From positions 1-25,631 of the forward strand of contig CAMEAW010000035.1 in assembly GCA_945911685.1 (NCBI GenBank): a DNA stretch of 25,631 nt, given 5' to 3'. Made by a program: the position numbers and the translations under genes. The notes under the pieces were generated by a model that was not told where the DNA came from, did no database searches, and saw only the letters and a list, made by a program, of their open reading frames with translations. Positions 1 through 8,200 of this stretch are shown here, one piece after another. Every line of letters starts with the position of its first letter. The stretch's first letter is position 1. This DNA is from Bordetella parapertussis (GTDB lineage: Bacteria > Pseudomonadota > Gammaproteobacteria > Burkholderiales > Burkholderiaceae_B).

Positions 1-607
1 CGTTGGTTTTAAACACAAACGGACCCGAACCAATATATTCAGAAATTTGCTCTTGGGGGCTCGTATCTGCCACCCGCTTAGGCATCATGAAAGCCGTACC
101 AGACGCACGACTTAGGCCAAGCATGACTGCAGCCGTAGGTTCTTTTAAATTAATTTTGAAAGTCTTTTGATCAACCGCCACAAAATCTTTGACACGGGCC
201 ATCATCGCTTGCCCCACCACATCGCGTGCGGCCCAGCGTTTGATCGAGGCGATGCAATCCTCTGAAGTGACTGGCTGTCCATCATGCCATAACAGCCCAT
301 CCCGAAGGGTCATGGTGTAAACCGTTTTATCTTCGCTAAGTTGGTACGTATCAATCATTTGCGGCTGGACGACACCCTGGGCGTCGGTCGAAAACAGGGT
401 GTCGTAAATCATATAACCATGATTACGCGTGATATACGCGGTGGTCCAGACTGGGTCGACAATTTTCAGGTCAGAGTGCATCACCGCGCGCACAACCGTT
501 TGTGGCTTCGCTTGAGCCAGCGAGACGCTCGGAAGCGCCAGCGTGCCTAGACTACCAATCACTACCGATACCGCCAAGACAGTACGGTGCAATGTGTTCA
601 TTTTCAT
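1..607 (-). CDS. ABC transporter substrate-binding protein, SBP_bac_5 (peptide/opine-type) family, 3' part missing
   Basis: The frame is open from an ATG at 607 to the window edge, giving about 202 N-terminal residues. It starts MKMNTLHRTVLAVSVVIGSL, a Sec signal peptide with likely cleavage after a Ser-Leu-Ala motif near residue 31, so the product should be periplasmic. The mature part has family-5 solute-binding signatures: a DPVWTTAYITRNHGYMIYDTL segment, a LRDGLLWHDGQPVTSED segment and an IGSGPFVFK segment at the edge. A GGAG motif at 617-620, 9 bases upstream, supports 607 over the second in-frame ATG at 601. Family members bind peptides, opines or other small ligands for an ABC importer; the ligand cannot be told here. 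It lies 70 bases downstream of the CoA-transferase gene on the same strand, so co-transcription and uptake of that enzyme's substrate are plausible inferences. Confidence 0.88.
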   Translation of the reverse strand, partial: MKMNTLHRTVLAVSVVIGSLGTLALPSVSLAQAKPQTVVRAVMHSDLKIVDPVWTTAYITRNHGYMIYDTLFSTDAQGVVQPQMIDTYQLSEDKTVYTMTLRDGLLWHDGQPVTSEDCIASIKRWAARDVVGQAMMARVKDFVAVDQKTFKINLKEPTAAVMLGLSRASGTAFMMPKRVADTSPQEQISEYIGSGPFVFKTN

Positions 608-650
608 GGTGAGAGTCTCCGAAAGTTATTATTTTTTTAAAGCACACCTA

Positions 651-681
651 GATCTTTTTACTGTAACGCTGACCTTTTTAC
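651..681. repeat. Imperfect 11-bp direct repeat in the gap before the transporter gene
   Basis: GATCTTTTTAC (651-661) and GACCTTTTTAC (671-681) are direct repeats one mismatch apart with a 20-base period. The second overlaps the stop codon of the CoA-transferase gene. A period near two helical turns would suit a protein-binding site, but this could be chance in an A/T-rich gap. No inverted repeat with a U-run is present, so I see no terminator between the two genes. Confidence 0.4.
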
Positions 682-3368
682 AATACGCCCTGTTCGATCA
701 AGTCTTGTATCTCTGAATCCGAATAGCCTAGCATCTGCGTAAGCACGTGCACGTTATCTTCGCCATAACCAGGTGCACCACGGTCAATGACGCCCCCCGC
801 ATACGCTGGTGTTGCACTCATTTTGACCGGAAACTCGTTAACCGGCCAGCGACCAATTTTGGTACCGATCACTTCAGTTAACCATTCAAGTTCTTTTAAC
901 TGAGGATCGGTGTCGTAACGATCTGCTGCCGTCTGGCACACACCCGCTGGCACACTGGCGCTTTGCAGGCGTGCCATGCATTCGCTAGCATCTTGCGTCA
1001 AGGCCCAGGCACTGATTTTTTCATCTAGCGCATCTTGATTTTGCAGACGCAAGGCCAAGGTGCTAAAGCGCAAATCCCACTGCAGTTCGGTCAGGCCAGT
1101 TTGGCTCACCAGCGCGTTCCATTCGGCGTCATCAAAACACGCGATTGCTAGCCAACGGTCGTCGCCAGCGCAGCGATACGCACCGTGAGGCGCGGCTGGC
1201 TTGTACGGCGAACGATTACCGTAACGCGTCCACTCCTTGCCATTCGCCGACCAATCCAGCACCGCAGTCGCCGTTTGATAAATACCCGCCTCACACTGCG
1301 AGGCATCAATCCATTGCCCCTCACCGGTTCGATTGCGGTGATAAAGCGCACCAAGCGTCGCCAGTGCGAAACCATACGCGCCAATCCAATCCAAATACGA
1401 ATACCCCCAACCAGCGGGCATTGCCGGATCAGGGCGGCCAGACATCTCTGTGGTGCCAGCAAACGAAGCCGCTACGGGGCCGACGGTGCGAAAGCGCCCA
1501 TATTTACCAATACCGCCCATGCCCGATTGCTGTACGTAAATGATGTCAGACTTAATCGACTTAAGCACCTCGTACCCCAAACCCAAGCGCTCAAGTACCC
1601 CAGGAGAAAAACCTTCAGCAACGATATCTGACTGACGCGCTAGCTCTTTTGCGATCGCCAGGCCCTTAGGGTGACGGATATTCAACGACATGCCACGTTT
1701 GCCGGCATTTTTATTGTTGAACTGTCCGCCCATGTCTGAGTCAGTGACACCAAGCAAAGGCGCGGTCGCCACCTCACGCGCGGCACGGCCACCCACGGGC
1801 GACATCGCAGCCAGCCTGGTGTCTGGGTTTTCTTTCCATTCGACTTTGATACTTTCGGCGCCCAACGCAGCAAGAATGCGCGTACCACCGGCCGAGGCCA
1901 AGAACCACGAGAAATCAAGAATCTTGATACCTTGCAACGCGAAGGGTGTTCCACGCGCTGAAATATTTTTAACTGTTGGGGTGTACTTAAACAGTTGAGC
2001 ACGCCCATGTCCCTGAGACCCAGTTGACCCCAGTGCCTGAGACCCGTTTGGCGAGGGTGCCTGCGCACCGAGCTTCAAAGCGTCAATATTTTTAGGCGCA
2101 CTCAGCAACGCAGTTAACTCGGCGTTGTGCTGCCCCAACAACGGGGCGCGCTTGCCCGCCTGCCAGGCCGTTGCAGTACTCAACCACTTGCTGGTCGGGT
2201 AGCGCAAGGCACGACCCAACTCGGGGTGATGTATGTCGGTAAACGAATGACGCATCAACCAATGCTCATCTAGGGCGTTTTCATGCGGCTTGCGCACAGG
2301 CGCCCACAATAAGCCCGCGTCTTGCGCTTCGCGCCACGGCAAATCTTTATAGTCATACGAGCCGACAAAATCGCGAATGACTTCAAGCATGCGCACCGTT
2401 TCCGCATCCATCCCCGCAGATCCGGGCGTGCTGCGCGCCTTAAGGTCAGCCGTCGCTGAAGGCGCCTTTAAATCAGCGGCCTTGCCGTAACGATCTAAGA
2501 AAGGCACAAGCTTGGCTTTATCGCGCGCCGAAACGCCCCAGGTCATATTCCAGCGCTTGTCTTTGGTCGCACTGACGTTAGGAATTGGGGTTGGCTTTTC
2601 AACCGCATGACGAGCCGTCTGGCGATATAGGGGCGCGCGTCGCATCACCCACGACATCACATCAAGCTCGGTATTTTTTGCAACCGCTTCGTGCACCGCG
2701 CAAGATAAATCTTGCCCCACGCCCGTTGACTGGCGCGTAATCAACGCAGCCACCACAGCTACCGTCATTTGTTCGGCAGCGATATGGTACGCATGCCACA
2801 CCTGCGGCGCGACCGGCGGATGCTCATAATGACCATCCGCATTGCGGTCGTAGCCGCAGCACATCATCACGCCACCCAATGCTAAGTGGATCAGATCTGA
2901 GCCCTTAAAATCTTTCCAAGGGCCGGTGTCACCGAAGGGTGTGATACGCGCGGTGATCAGCGTAGGGAATAATGTGTTCAACGACTGCGAGGGCTTCAGC
3001 TTTGACAAAAACTGTCCGCAGGTACTATCTAAAAAAATATCCGCAGTACCCAACAGCTGTAAACAGGCCGCATGACCTTCTGCAGTATTAAGATCAAGTT
3101 GTATCGATTTTTTACCGCGGTTGTAAGCGCAAAAGAAAATCGACTTCTCGGGGTCAGGTTGCTCGCCCAAGTATGGGCCGATATTACGGGTCGGGCTTCC
3201 GCCAATCGGCTCGATCTTGATGACTTCAGCACCCAGTCCGGCCAACAATAAGCCACAATACTCGCCCAACTCGTCGGCGACCTCGATGACACGTAAGCCG
3301 GCCAACATTCCAGGCTTATCTTGTGGATTCGCGAATAACTCTGCGGCATTGAAAGGCGACTGCGACAT
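678..3368 (-). CDS. Tandem two-domain CaiB/BaiF (class III) CoA-transferase, 896 aa
   Basis: Class III CoA-transferases move CoA between carboxylic acids through an Asp-bound anhydride/thioester. Single-domain members are about 400 residues; this protein has two copies, roughly residues 20-420 and 475-896, joined by a Gly/Ser/Pro/Ala-rich linker (about 425-470). Each half starts with the LxGlrVie/ikIlDfs fold entry followed by a LGAE(V/S)IK(I/V)E motif, and each has the TG(V/E)GQ motif (about 215-219 and 681-685). Aligned by hand with formyl-CoA transferase, the C-terminal half has Asp660 (GYSYLDW) at the catalytic Asp position, while the N-terminal half has Tyr194 (neighbours WHAYH) there, so only the second site looks catalytic. 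The start at 3368 has GAGGA (3376-3380) 7 bases upstream. It is divergent from the thiolase-fold gene. Substrate unknown. Confidence 0.9.
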   Translation of the reverse strand: MSQSPFNAAELFANPQDKPGMLAGLRVIEVADELGEYCGLLLAGLGAEVIKIEPIGGSPTRNIGPYLGEQPDPEKSIFFCAYNRGKKSIQLDLNTAEGHAACLQLLGTADIFLDSTCGQFLSKLKPSQSLNTLFPTLITARITPFGDTGPWKDFKGSDLIHLALGGVMMCCGYDRNADGHYEHPPVAPQVWHAYHIAAEQMTVAVVAALITRQSTGVGQDLSCAVHEAVAKNTELDVMSWVMRRAPLYRQTARHAVEKPTPIPNVSATKDKRWNMTWGVSARDKAKLVPFLDRYGKAADLKAPSATADLKARSTPGSAGMDAETVRMLEVIRDFVGSYDYKDLPWREAQDAGLLWAPVRKPHENALDEHWLMRHSFTDIHHPELGRALRYPTSKWLSTATAWQAGKRAPLLGQHNAELTALLSAPKNIDALKLGAQAPSPNGSQALGSTGSQGHGRAQLFKYTPTVKNISARGTPFALQGIKILDFSWFLASAGGTRILAALGAESIKVEWKENPDTRLAAMSPVGGRAAREVATAPLLGVTDSDMGGQFNNKNAGKRGMSLNIRHPKGLAIAKELARQSDIVAEGFSPGVLERLGLGYEVLKSIKSDIIYVQQSGMGGIGKYGRFRTVGPVAASFAGTTEMSGRPDPAMPAGWGYSYLDWIGAYGFALATLGALYHRNRTGEGQWIDASQCEAGIYQTATAVLDWSANGKEWTRYGNRSPYKPAAPHGAYRCAGDDRWLAIACFDDAEWNALVSQTGLTELQWDLRFSTLALRLQNQDALDEKISAWALTQDASECMARLQSASVPAGVCQTAADRYDTDPQLKELEWLTEVIGTKIGRWPVNEFPVKMSATPAYAGGVIDRGAPGYGEDNVHVLTQMLGYSDSEIQDLIEQGVL
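2012..2045. repeat. 10-bp direct repeat in the interdomain linker of the CoA-transferase gene
   Basis: CCTGAGACCC occurs at 2012-2021 and again at 2036-2045, 24 bases (8 codons) apart. It encodes the repeated Gly-Ser-Gln of the flexible linker (GSQALGSTGSQGHG). The in-frame period suggests the linker has grown by short duplications. Confidence 0.55.
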
Positions 3369-3557
3369 AACGTGGTCCTCTGCTTTGTCTCAAGGCGAGC
3401 AACCCTCGAAGAGGGATCTGACCTTGTTTCTATTTGTTTTGATCACTAGCATCATGCCCCACAAAATGGGTATCATGCAACAGCGCCGTGTGTTTTATCT
3501 CGGCGTCGGCCACTGAGGCACCCAGACCTCAGAGCTCTAACGCCAAAGGATTTCGCT
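3369..3557. promoter_or_regulatory. Divergent control region between the CoA-transferase and thiolase-fold genes
   Basis: This 189-base gap separates two divergently transcribed genes and must hold both promoters. It contains several dyads: CCCTC-GAA-GAGGG (3403-3415), CTGAGG-8-CCTCAG (3513-3532), and an imperfect ATgCCC...GGGtAT element around 3454-3473 flanked by two ATCATGC copies. These look like operator material for a local regulator, but no regulator gene lies in the window next to them. I cannot place -35/-10 boxes with confidence. Confidence 0.4.
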
Positions 3558-4688
3558 TTGAATGAACTACACGCGCTAAAAAACAAAATCGCGGTCGTTG
3601 GGGTCGGCAATACGGCCTATGGCGACTTTCCGTTAATCAGCGACTACGGTCTAGGCGCGCAGGCGTTTAAATCTGCGATCTCAGATTGTGGACTGAACAA
3701 AGACGAGATTGACGGCTTGCTAGTGTGTCGTGTGCCGTCGTATGCGCGCATGGGTGAAGTGCTTGGTCTGAACCCGCGCTGGACCATGACCCTGCCCGGA
3801 CATGGCCGTATGTCAGGTATGTCGATCATCGAGGCTATGCTGGCTCTCGAAACCGGTGCCGCAAAATACGTCGCCTTGATCTATACCAATATTGGCCGCT
3901 CACGCCGCGTGAACTATGGCGGTGAAGACGCCTCAAGCTTCTGGAACCCCTGGGGGTTTACTTCGCCCGGTGCCGCACACGCCATGATGTTTCGTATGCA
4001 CATGGCCAAATACGGCACCACTACCCGTCAACTCTCTGAAGTGTCGGTGGCCTTTCGCAAGCACGCGTTGCTCAACCCAACCGCTGTGATGAAAAAACCG
4101 ATCACCTCTGATGACCACGCAAGCGCCAGACGCATTACAGAACCTCTAGGCCTACTTGATTACTGCCTGATCAATGACGGTGCCGTCTGCATGATCTTAA
4201 CCACCGCTGAACGTGCCAAAGACCTCGCAAAGCCACCCGTATTGATTTCAGGTGTGGGCGCGCGCGACGCCTTCGAGCGCAGCGCGATTTCAAATTTCGA
4301 TCAAGACTTTTGGTATAACGAAATTAAAGACGCCGGCACCCAAGCCTTTGAAATGGCCGGTGTCACCCACGACGATGTCGATGCCTTGATGTGCTACGAC
4401 AACTTTAGCCCCACCGTACTGTTTAGCCTTGAGGGCTTGGGCTATTGCGGCCAGGGCGAGTCAGGCGCCTACGTGCAAGGCGGCACCCTGCAACTTGGCA
4501 ATAAGCTACCCACCAACACCGATGGCGGACATCTTTCAAACTCGTACATGCAGGGCTGGGGCTTGAACGTCGAGGCCGTGCGTCAAATCCGCGGCGAGTG
4601 CGGCGCACGACAAGTTGCAGATTGCAACGTCGTTCAATACATCGCCTCGACACCCTGCACCCGCTCAATCATTTACACAAAGGGCTAA
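3558..4688 (+). CDS. Thiolase-fold protein (lipid-transfer/SCP2-like, DUF35-partnered), 376 aa, lacking thiolase catalytic Cys and His
   Basis: The protein opens with KNKIAVVGVGNTAYGDFP and ends with a thiolase-fold C-terminal domain: LEGLGYCGQGESGAYVQGG (about 291-309), the LPTNTDGGHLS segment (317-327), and VRQIRGECGARQV (341-353). Length fits the family. The region that carries the nucleophilic Cys in thiolases reads GHGRMSG (81-87), with Arg84 at the Cys place, and the usual GHP motif is replaced by SNSYMQGWG, with Tyr330 at the His place. DUF35-partnered family members include the Ltp2-type retro-aldolases, which also lack the Cys, so C-C cleavage other than thiolysis is the likelier role. 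The start is a TTG at 3558 with AAAGGA (3545-3550) 7 bases upstream. The DUF35 partner gene follows 3 bases after the stop. Confidence 0.88.
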   Translation: MNELHALKNKIAVVGVGNTAYGDFPLISDYGLGAQAFKSAISDCGLNKDEIDGLLVCRVPSYARMGEVLGLNPRWTMTLPGHGRMSGMSIIEAMLALETGAAKYVALIYTNIGRSRRVNYGGEDASSFWNPWGFTSPGAAHAMMFRMHMAKYGTTTRQLSEVSVAFRKHALLNPTAVMKKPITSDDHASARRITEPLGLLDYCLINDGAVCMILTTAERAKDLAKPPVLISGVGARDAFERSAISNFDQDFWYNEIKDAGTQAFEMAGVTHDDVDALMCYDNFSPTVLFSLEGLGYCGQGESGAYVQGGTLQLGNKLPTNTDGGHLSNSYMQGWGLNVEAVRQIRGECGARQVADCNVVQYIASTPCTRSIIYTKG

Positions 4689-4691
4689 ATC

Positions 4692-5105
4692 ATGACGACC
4701 CAAAACTATGACAAGCCCTTGCCGATTATTGACGAGCTCAGCAAACCCTTCTGGGATCACGCCCTTGAGCATCGCCTGTCAGTGCAAGCCTGCACCCATT
4801 GCCGACACCTACAGTTTCCACCCAGCCCCGTCTGCCCTAAATGCCTATCAGACGAACAAGAATGGCTCGTCGTCAGCGGCCAAGCCACCCTCTTATCCTG
4901 GGTCAAGTTTCACCGCGCCTATTGGGACGGCTTCATGCAAGACATCCCCTACGACGCCTGCCTGGTACAACTAAAAGAAGGCCCCATCATGGTGAGCAAC
5001 TTCAACGGCCCCACCCCCGCCAACGTTCACGTCGGCATGCCTCTCAAAGTCACCTTCGAACACGTCACCCCAGAAGTCGCCCTAAGCCGCTTCACCCCAG
5101 CCTAA
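4692..5105 (+). CDS. DUF35 Zn-ribbon/OB-fold protein, partner of the thiolase-fold enzyme, 137 aa
   Basis: Four cysteines in two CxxC pairs (C34, C37, C48, C51) form the rubredoxin-like Zn ribbon typical of DUF35 proteins, followed by an OB-fold domain (about residues 60-130) with the usual GxATLLSWVKFHR entry strand and a VHVGMPLKVTFE strand near the end. Family length is 120-150 residues, so it is complete. DUF35 proteins bind thiolase-fold or aldolase partners and help place the CoA ester, as in BbsA-BbsB and in the DUF35-Ltp2 steroid aldolases. The 3-base gap to the upstream gene and the AAAGGG sequence at its end (about 7 bases before the ATG) indicate translational coupling and a one-to-one complex. 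Confidence in the family is high; the reaction is unknown. Confidence 0.9.
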   Translation: MTTQNYDKPLPIIDELSKPFWDHALEHRLSVQACTHCRHLQFPPSPVCPKCLSDEQEWLVVSGQATLLSWVKFHRAYWDGFMQDIPYDACLVQLKEGPIMVSNFNGPTPANVHVGMPLKVTFEHVTPEVALSRFTPA

Positions 5106-5159
5106 AACACCCTAGACAATCCACAACCCCCAGCACTTTGAACAACCCGAAGCCGCGTA

Positions 5160-5178
5160 TTTTTTGCTCAGCAAAAAA
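5160..5178. terminator. Possible bidirectional terminator hairpin between convergent genes
   Basis: TTTTTTGC (5160-5167) and GCAAAAAA (5171-5178) form a perfect 8-bp dyad around a 3-base loop, in the 116-base gap between the DUF35 gene (plus) and the IOR gene (minus). The T-runs give a U-tail-like element in both directions, but the stem is A/T-rich, so efficiency is uncertain. Confidence 0.4.
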
Positions 5179-5221
5179 TCACCGGTTCGGGGCGGGCAAA
5201 GTGCGGGCGAAGGCAAAGGAT

Positions 5222-8200
5222 CTAAGCAGCCCGGCTCCCCCCCGCCCCAGCCCCAGCCACTTCAAACTCAGCAAGCAACTGCCCCCGCAAAGCCTCGGCC
5301 CGCACCAACGCAGCCTCTTTCACATGCCCATACCCCCGAATCTCTTCAGGCACACCAGCCACCTCAACCGCCTTCTCCAGAGACCCCCGCGTAAGCTTAC
5401 CGAGCATCCCCAACACCGTCTCACGGTACTCAACAATTAACGCCCGTTCAGCGCGCCGTTCAGCCGTATACCCAAACACATCCATCCAAGTACCACGCAG
5501 CCCTTTGAGCTTTGCCAACAATCTGAACACCACCAACATCCGAGGCCCAAACTTAGCTTTAATCAAGTGCCCTTTACCATCACGCTTCGCAAACAGGGGC
5601 GCAGCCAAATGAAAGTGCACAGACCAGTCCCCTTCAAACTGCTCGTCCAAACTCCGCAAAAACTCGCCATCGGTATAAAGCCGTGCGACCTCATACTCAT
5701 CTTTATAAGCCATCAGCTTAAATAAATAACGCGCGACGACTAAGGACAAGCGTTGCGTGCCGCAAGCCTGCATTTCAGCATCCGACACGGCATTCACAAA
5801 AGATAGGTACTGTGACGCGTAGGCAGCGTTTTGATACTCGCGCAAGAACGCCGCCCGATGTTCACGCACCTGCTCAAACTCAGAACCAGCGCGTTTGAAC
5901 TCAACAACGGTCGCACCCTGTGACGTTGGAATAGGCGCCTGTGGCTCGGCGCCAAGTAACTGAGCCACTAACTGCGGCTCGTGCGCAGCGCAGCGGCCCC
6001 AATTAAAGGCTTCGAGATTCTTTTTGACCTGAACACCATTTAGAACAATCGCCTGCTCAAGCGAGCGATGATGCAAAGGGATCCAGCCCTGCTGATACGC
6101 AAACCCCATCAAGAGCGGATTGGCGTAGACCGCATCGCCCAGTAACTTCACTGCCATCTCTGAAGCATCCACGCTTTGAATGCGACCTTCGCCGCAGGCG
6201 TGCTCAAGCTCCTGACGTAGCTCACGTGCTGCCAACGTCCAGTTTGGGTTGCTAATAAACGCGGCTGTCGGAGCAACATCCGCGTTTAACAACATCCGAG
6301 TGTGCGCCGGCCGCATCCGCGTGACAGCCTCGACGCTCGAACCCACCACTAAATCCGCACCCAACACCAAGTCAGCTTGCCCCAACGCAATACGCGTATT
6401 CAAAATATCTGCAGCTGTCGGCGCGATGATTGCGTGTGAAAACACGGCCCCACCCTTTTGCGCCAAACCCGCCATATCTAGCACCGAGCCGGCTTTACCC
6501 TCCAGATGCGCTGCCATCCCTAATAGCTGACCAATCGTGACAACGCCCGTACCACCCACACCAGCCACAAAAATACCGTAGGATCCAGTCAATTGAGGAA
6601 GTGCCGGATCTGGCACTTCCTGCGCGTGCGTGTCGTTCGCCTCGATCAGCTTTGGCCGACGCAACTGCCCACCCTCAACGGTCACCAAGCTCGGGCAAAA
6701 GCCTTTTAAGCATGAGTAATCTTTATTACAGCTCGATTGGTTGATCACGCGCTTGCGACCAAGCTCCGTTTCAAGCGGTTCGATGGATAGGCAGTTTGAT
6801 TGCGTTGAACAATCACCACAACCCTCACACACGCGTGAGTTAATGACCACACGACGCGCAGGATCAGGGAAGGCTCCACGTTTACGCCGACGGCGTTTCT
6901 CGGTGGCGCACGTTTGATCGTAAATCAAGGCTGTCACCCCAGACACTTCGCGCAACTCTTTTTGAATACGATCAAGCTCATCACGATGCACGACTGGCAC
7001 ACCTGCAGGCAGACCCGTCATCTGCGCATATTTTTCGGGCTCGTCGGTCACCACCACGACTCGACCCACACCTTCTGCCAGCACTTGCGCCGCCATCACT
7101 GGCACAGTGATTTGACCGTCAACAGGCTGGCCGCCCGTCATGGCCACAGCATCATTAAATAAAATCTTGTAGGTGATGTTGACGTTGGCAGTCACCGCGG
7201 CGCGGATGGCCAGTAGTCCCGAATGAAAATACGTGCCATCACCTAAATTAACGAACACGTGATTTTCATGCGTGAACGGAGCCTGTCCGATCCAAGGTGC
7301 GCCCTCACCCCCCATTTGCGTAAAGACATGCGTGCTGCGATCCATCCAAAGCGCCATATAGTGGCAACCAATCCCGGCCATCGCCCGCGAACCTTCGGGT
7401 ACTCGGGTGGACGTATTATGTGGACACCCCGAACAAAACCATGGTTTACGCTCAGCCACCACACGCGGACGGGCTAACTCAAGCTCACGTGCCGCAATAA
7501 AGGCCAGGCGCGCTTCGATCTGCGCGCGCACCGGCGCGGGTAACTCAAGGCGTAACAAACGGGTGGCAATCGCACGCGCCACCATAGACGGCGAAAACTC
7601 ATAATGCGCCGGCAGTAACCACGGGCTTTGTGGAACCGCCCACTCGCCCCCATCTTTATCGTCAAACTTACCCACCACGCGCGGGATTTTTTTACCACGA
7701 CCAATCCAGCCAAAGAGTTCTTCTTTAACCTGGTACTCGAGCATCTGGCGCTTTTCTTCAACAACCAGAATCTCATCAAGATTTTCTGCAAAACTCAGCA
7801 AGCCAGTCGACTCAAGCGGCCAGACCATACCAACCTTGAAGAGCCGCACACCGATTTGTTGGCACACCTCGGGCGTCAAACCTAAATCAAGCAAGGCCTG
7901 AGTCGTATCCAAATACGCTTTGCCTGAAGTGATAATGCCAAACCGAGCCTGCGCATCCGGCACCGGCCAAAGCTGCCGATTCAAACCGTTCGCGCGCGCG
8001 AACGCAAGCGCCGCGTACAATTTTTGATCAAGTAATCGCGCCTCTTGAGCTAGCGGCGTGTCACCTAGGCGAATATTCAAGCCACCTTCGGGTAGCTCAA
8101 AGTCTTGCGGGATATTGACCTGAACGCGCTCAGGATCCACGTCAACAGTGGCCGAGACCTCAACAATATCCGTGATGCACTTCATCCCCACCCACAATCC

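Noticed and set aside
1145..1631. Plus-strand open frames of 130-150 codons inside the CoA-transferase gene
   Set aside because: They lie opposite a conserved coding sequence, have low-complexity basic composition, and no start signals.
5160..5178. Dyad as a mobile-element end or attachment site
   Set aside because: No second copy, no target duplication and no recombinase gene; a terminator is the simpler reading.
4841..5440. A 199-codon open frame across the DUF35 gene and the end of the IOR gene
   Set aside because: It is Arg/Pro/His-rich shadow translation of two well supported genes in other frames, with no domain and no ribosome site.
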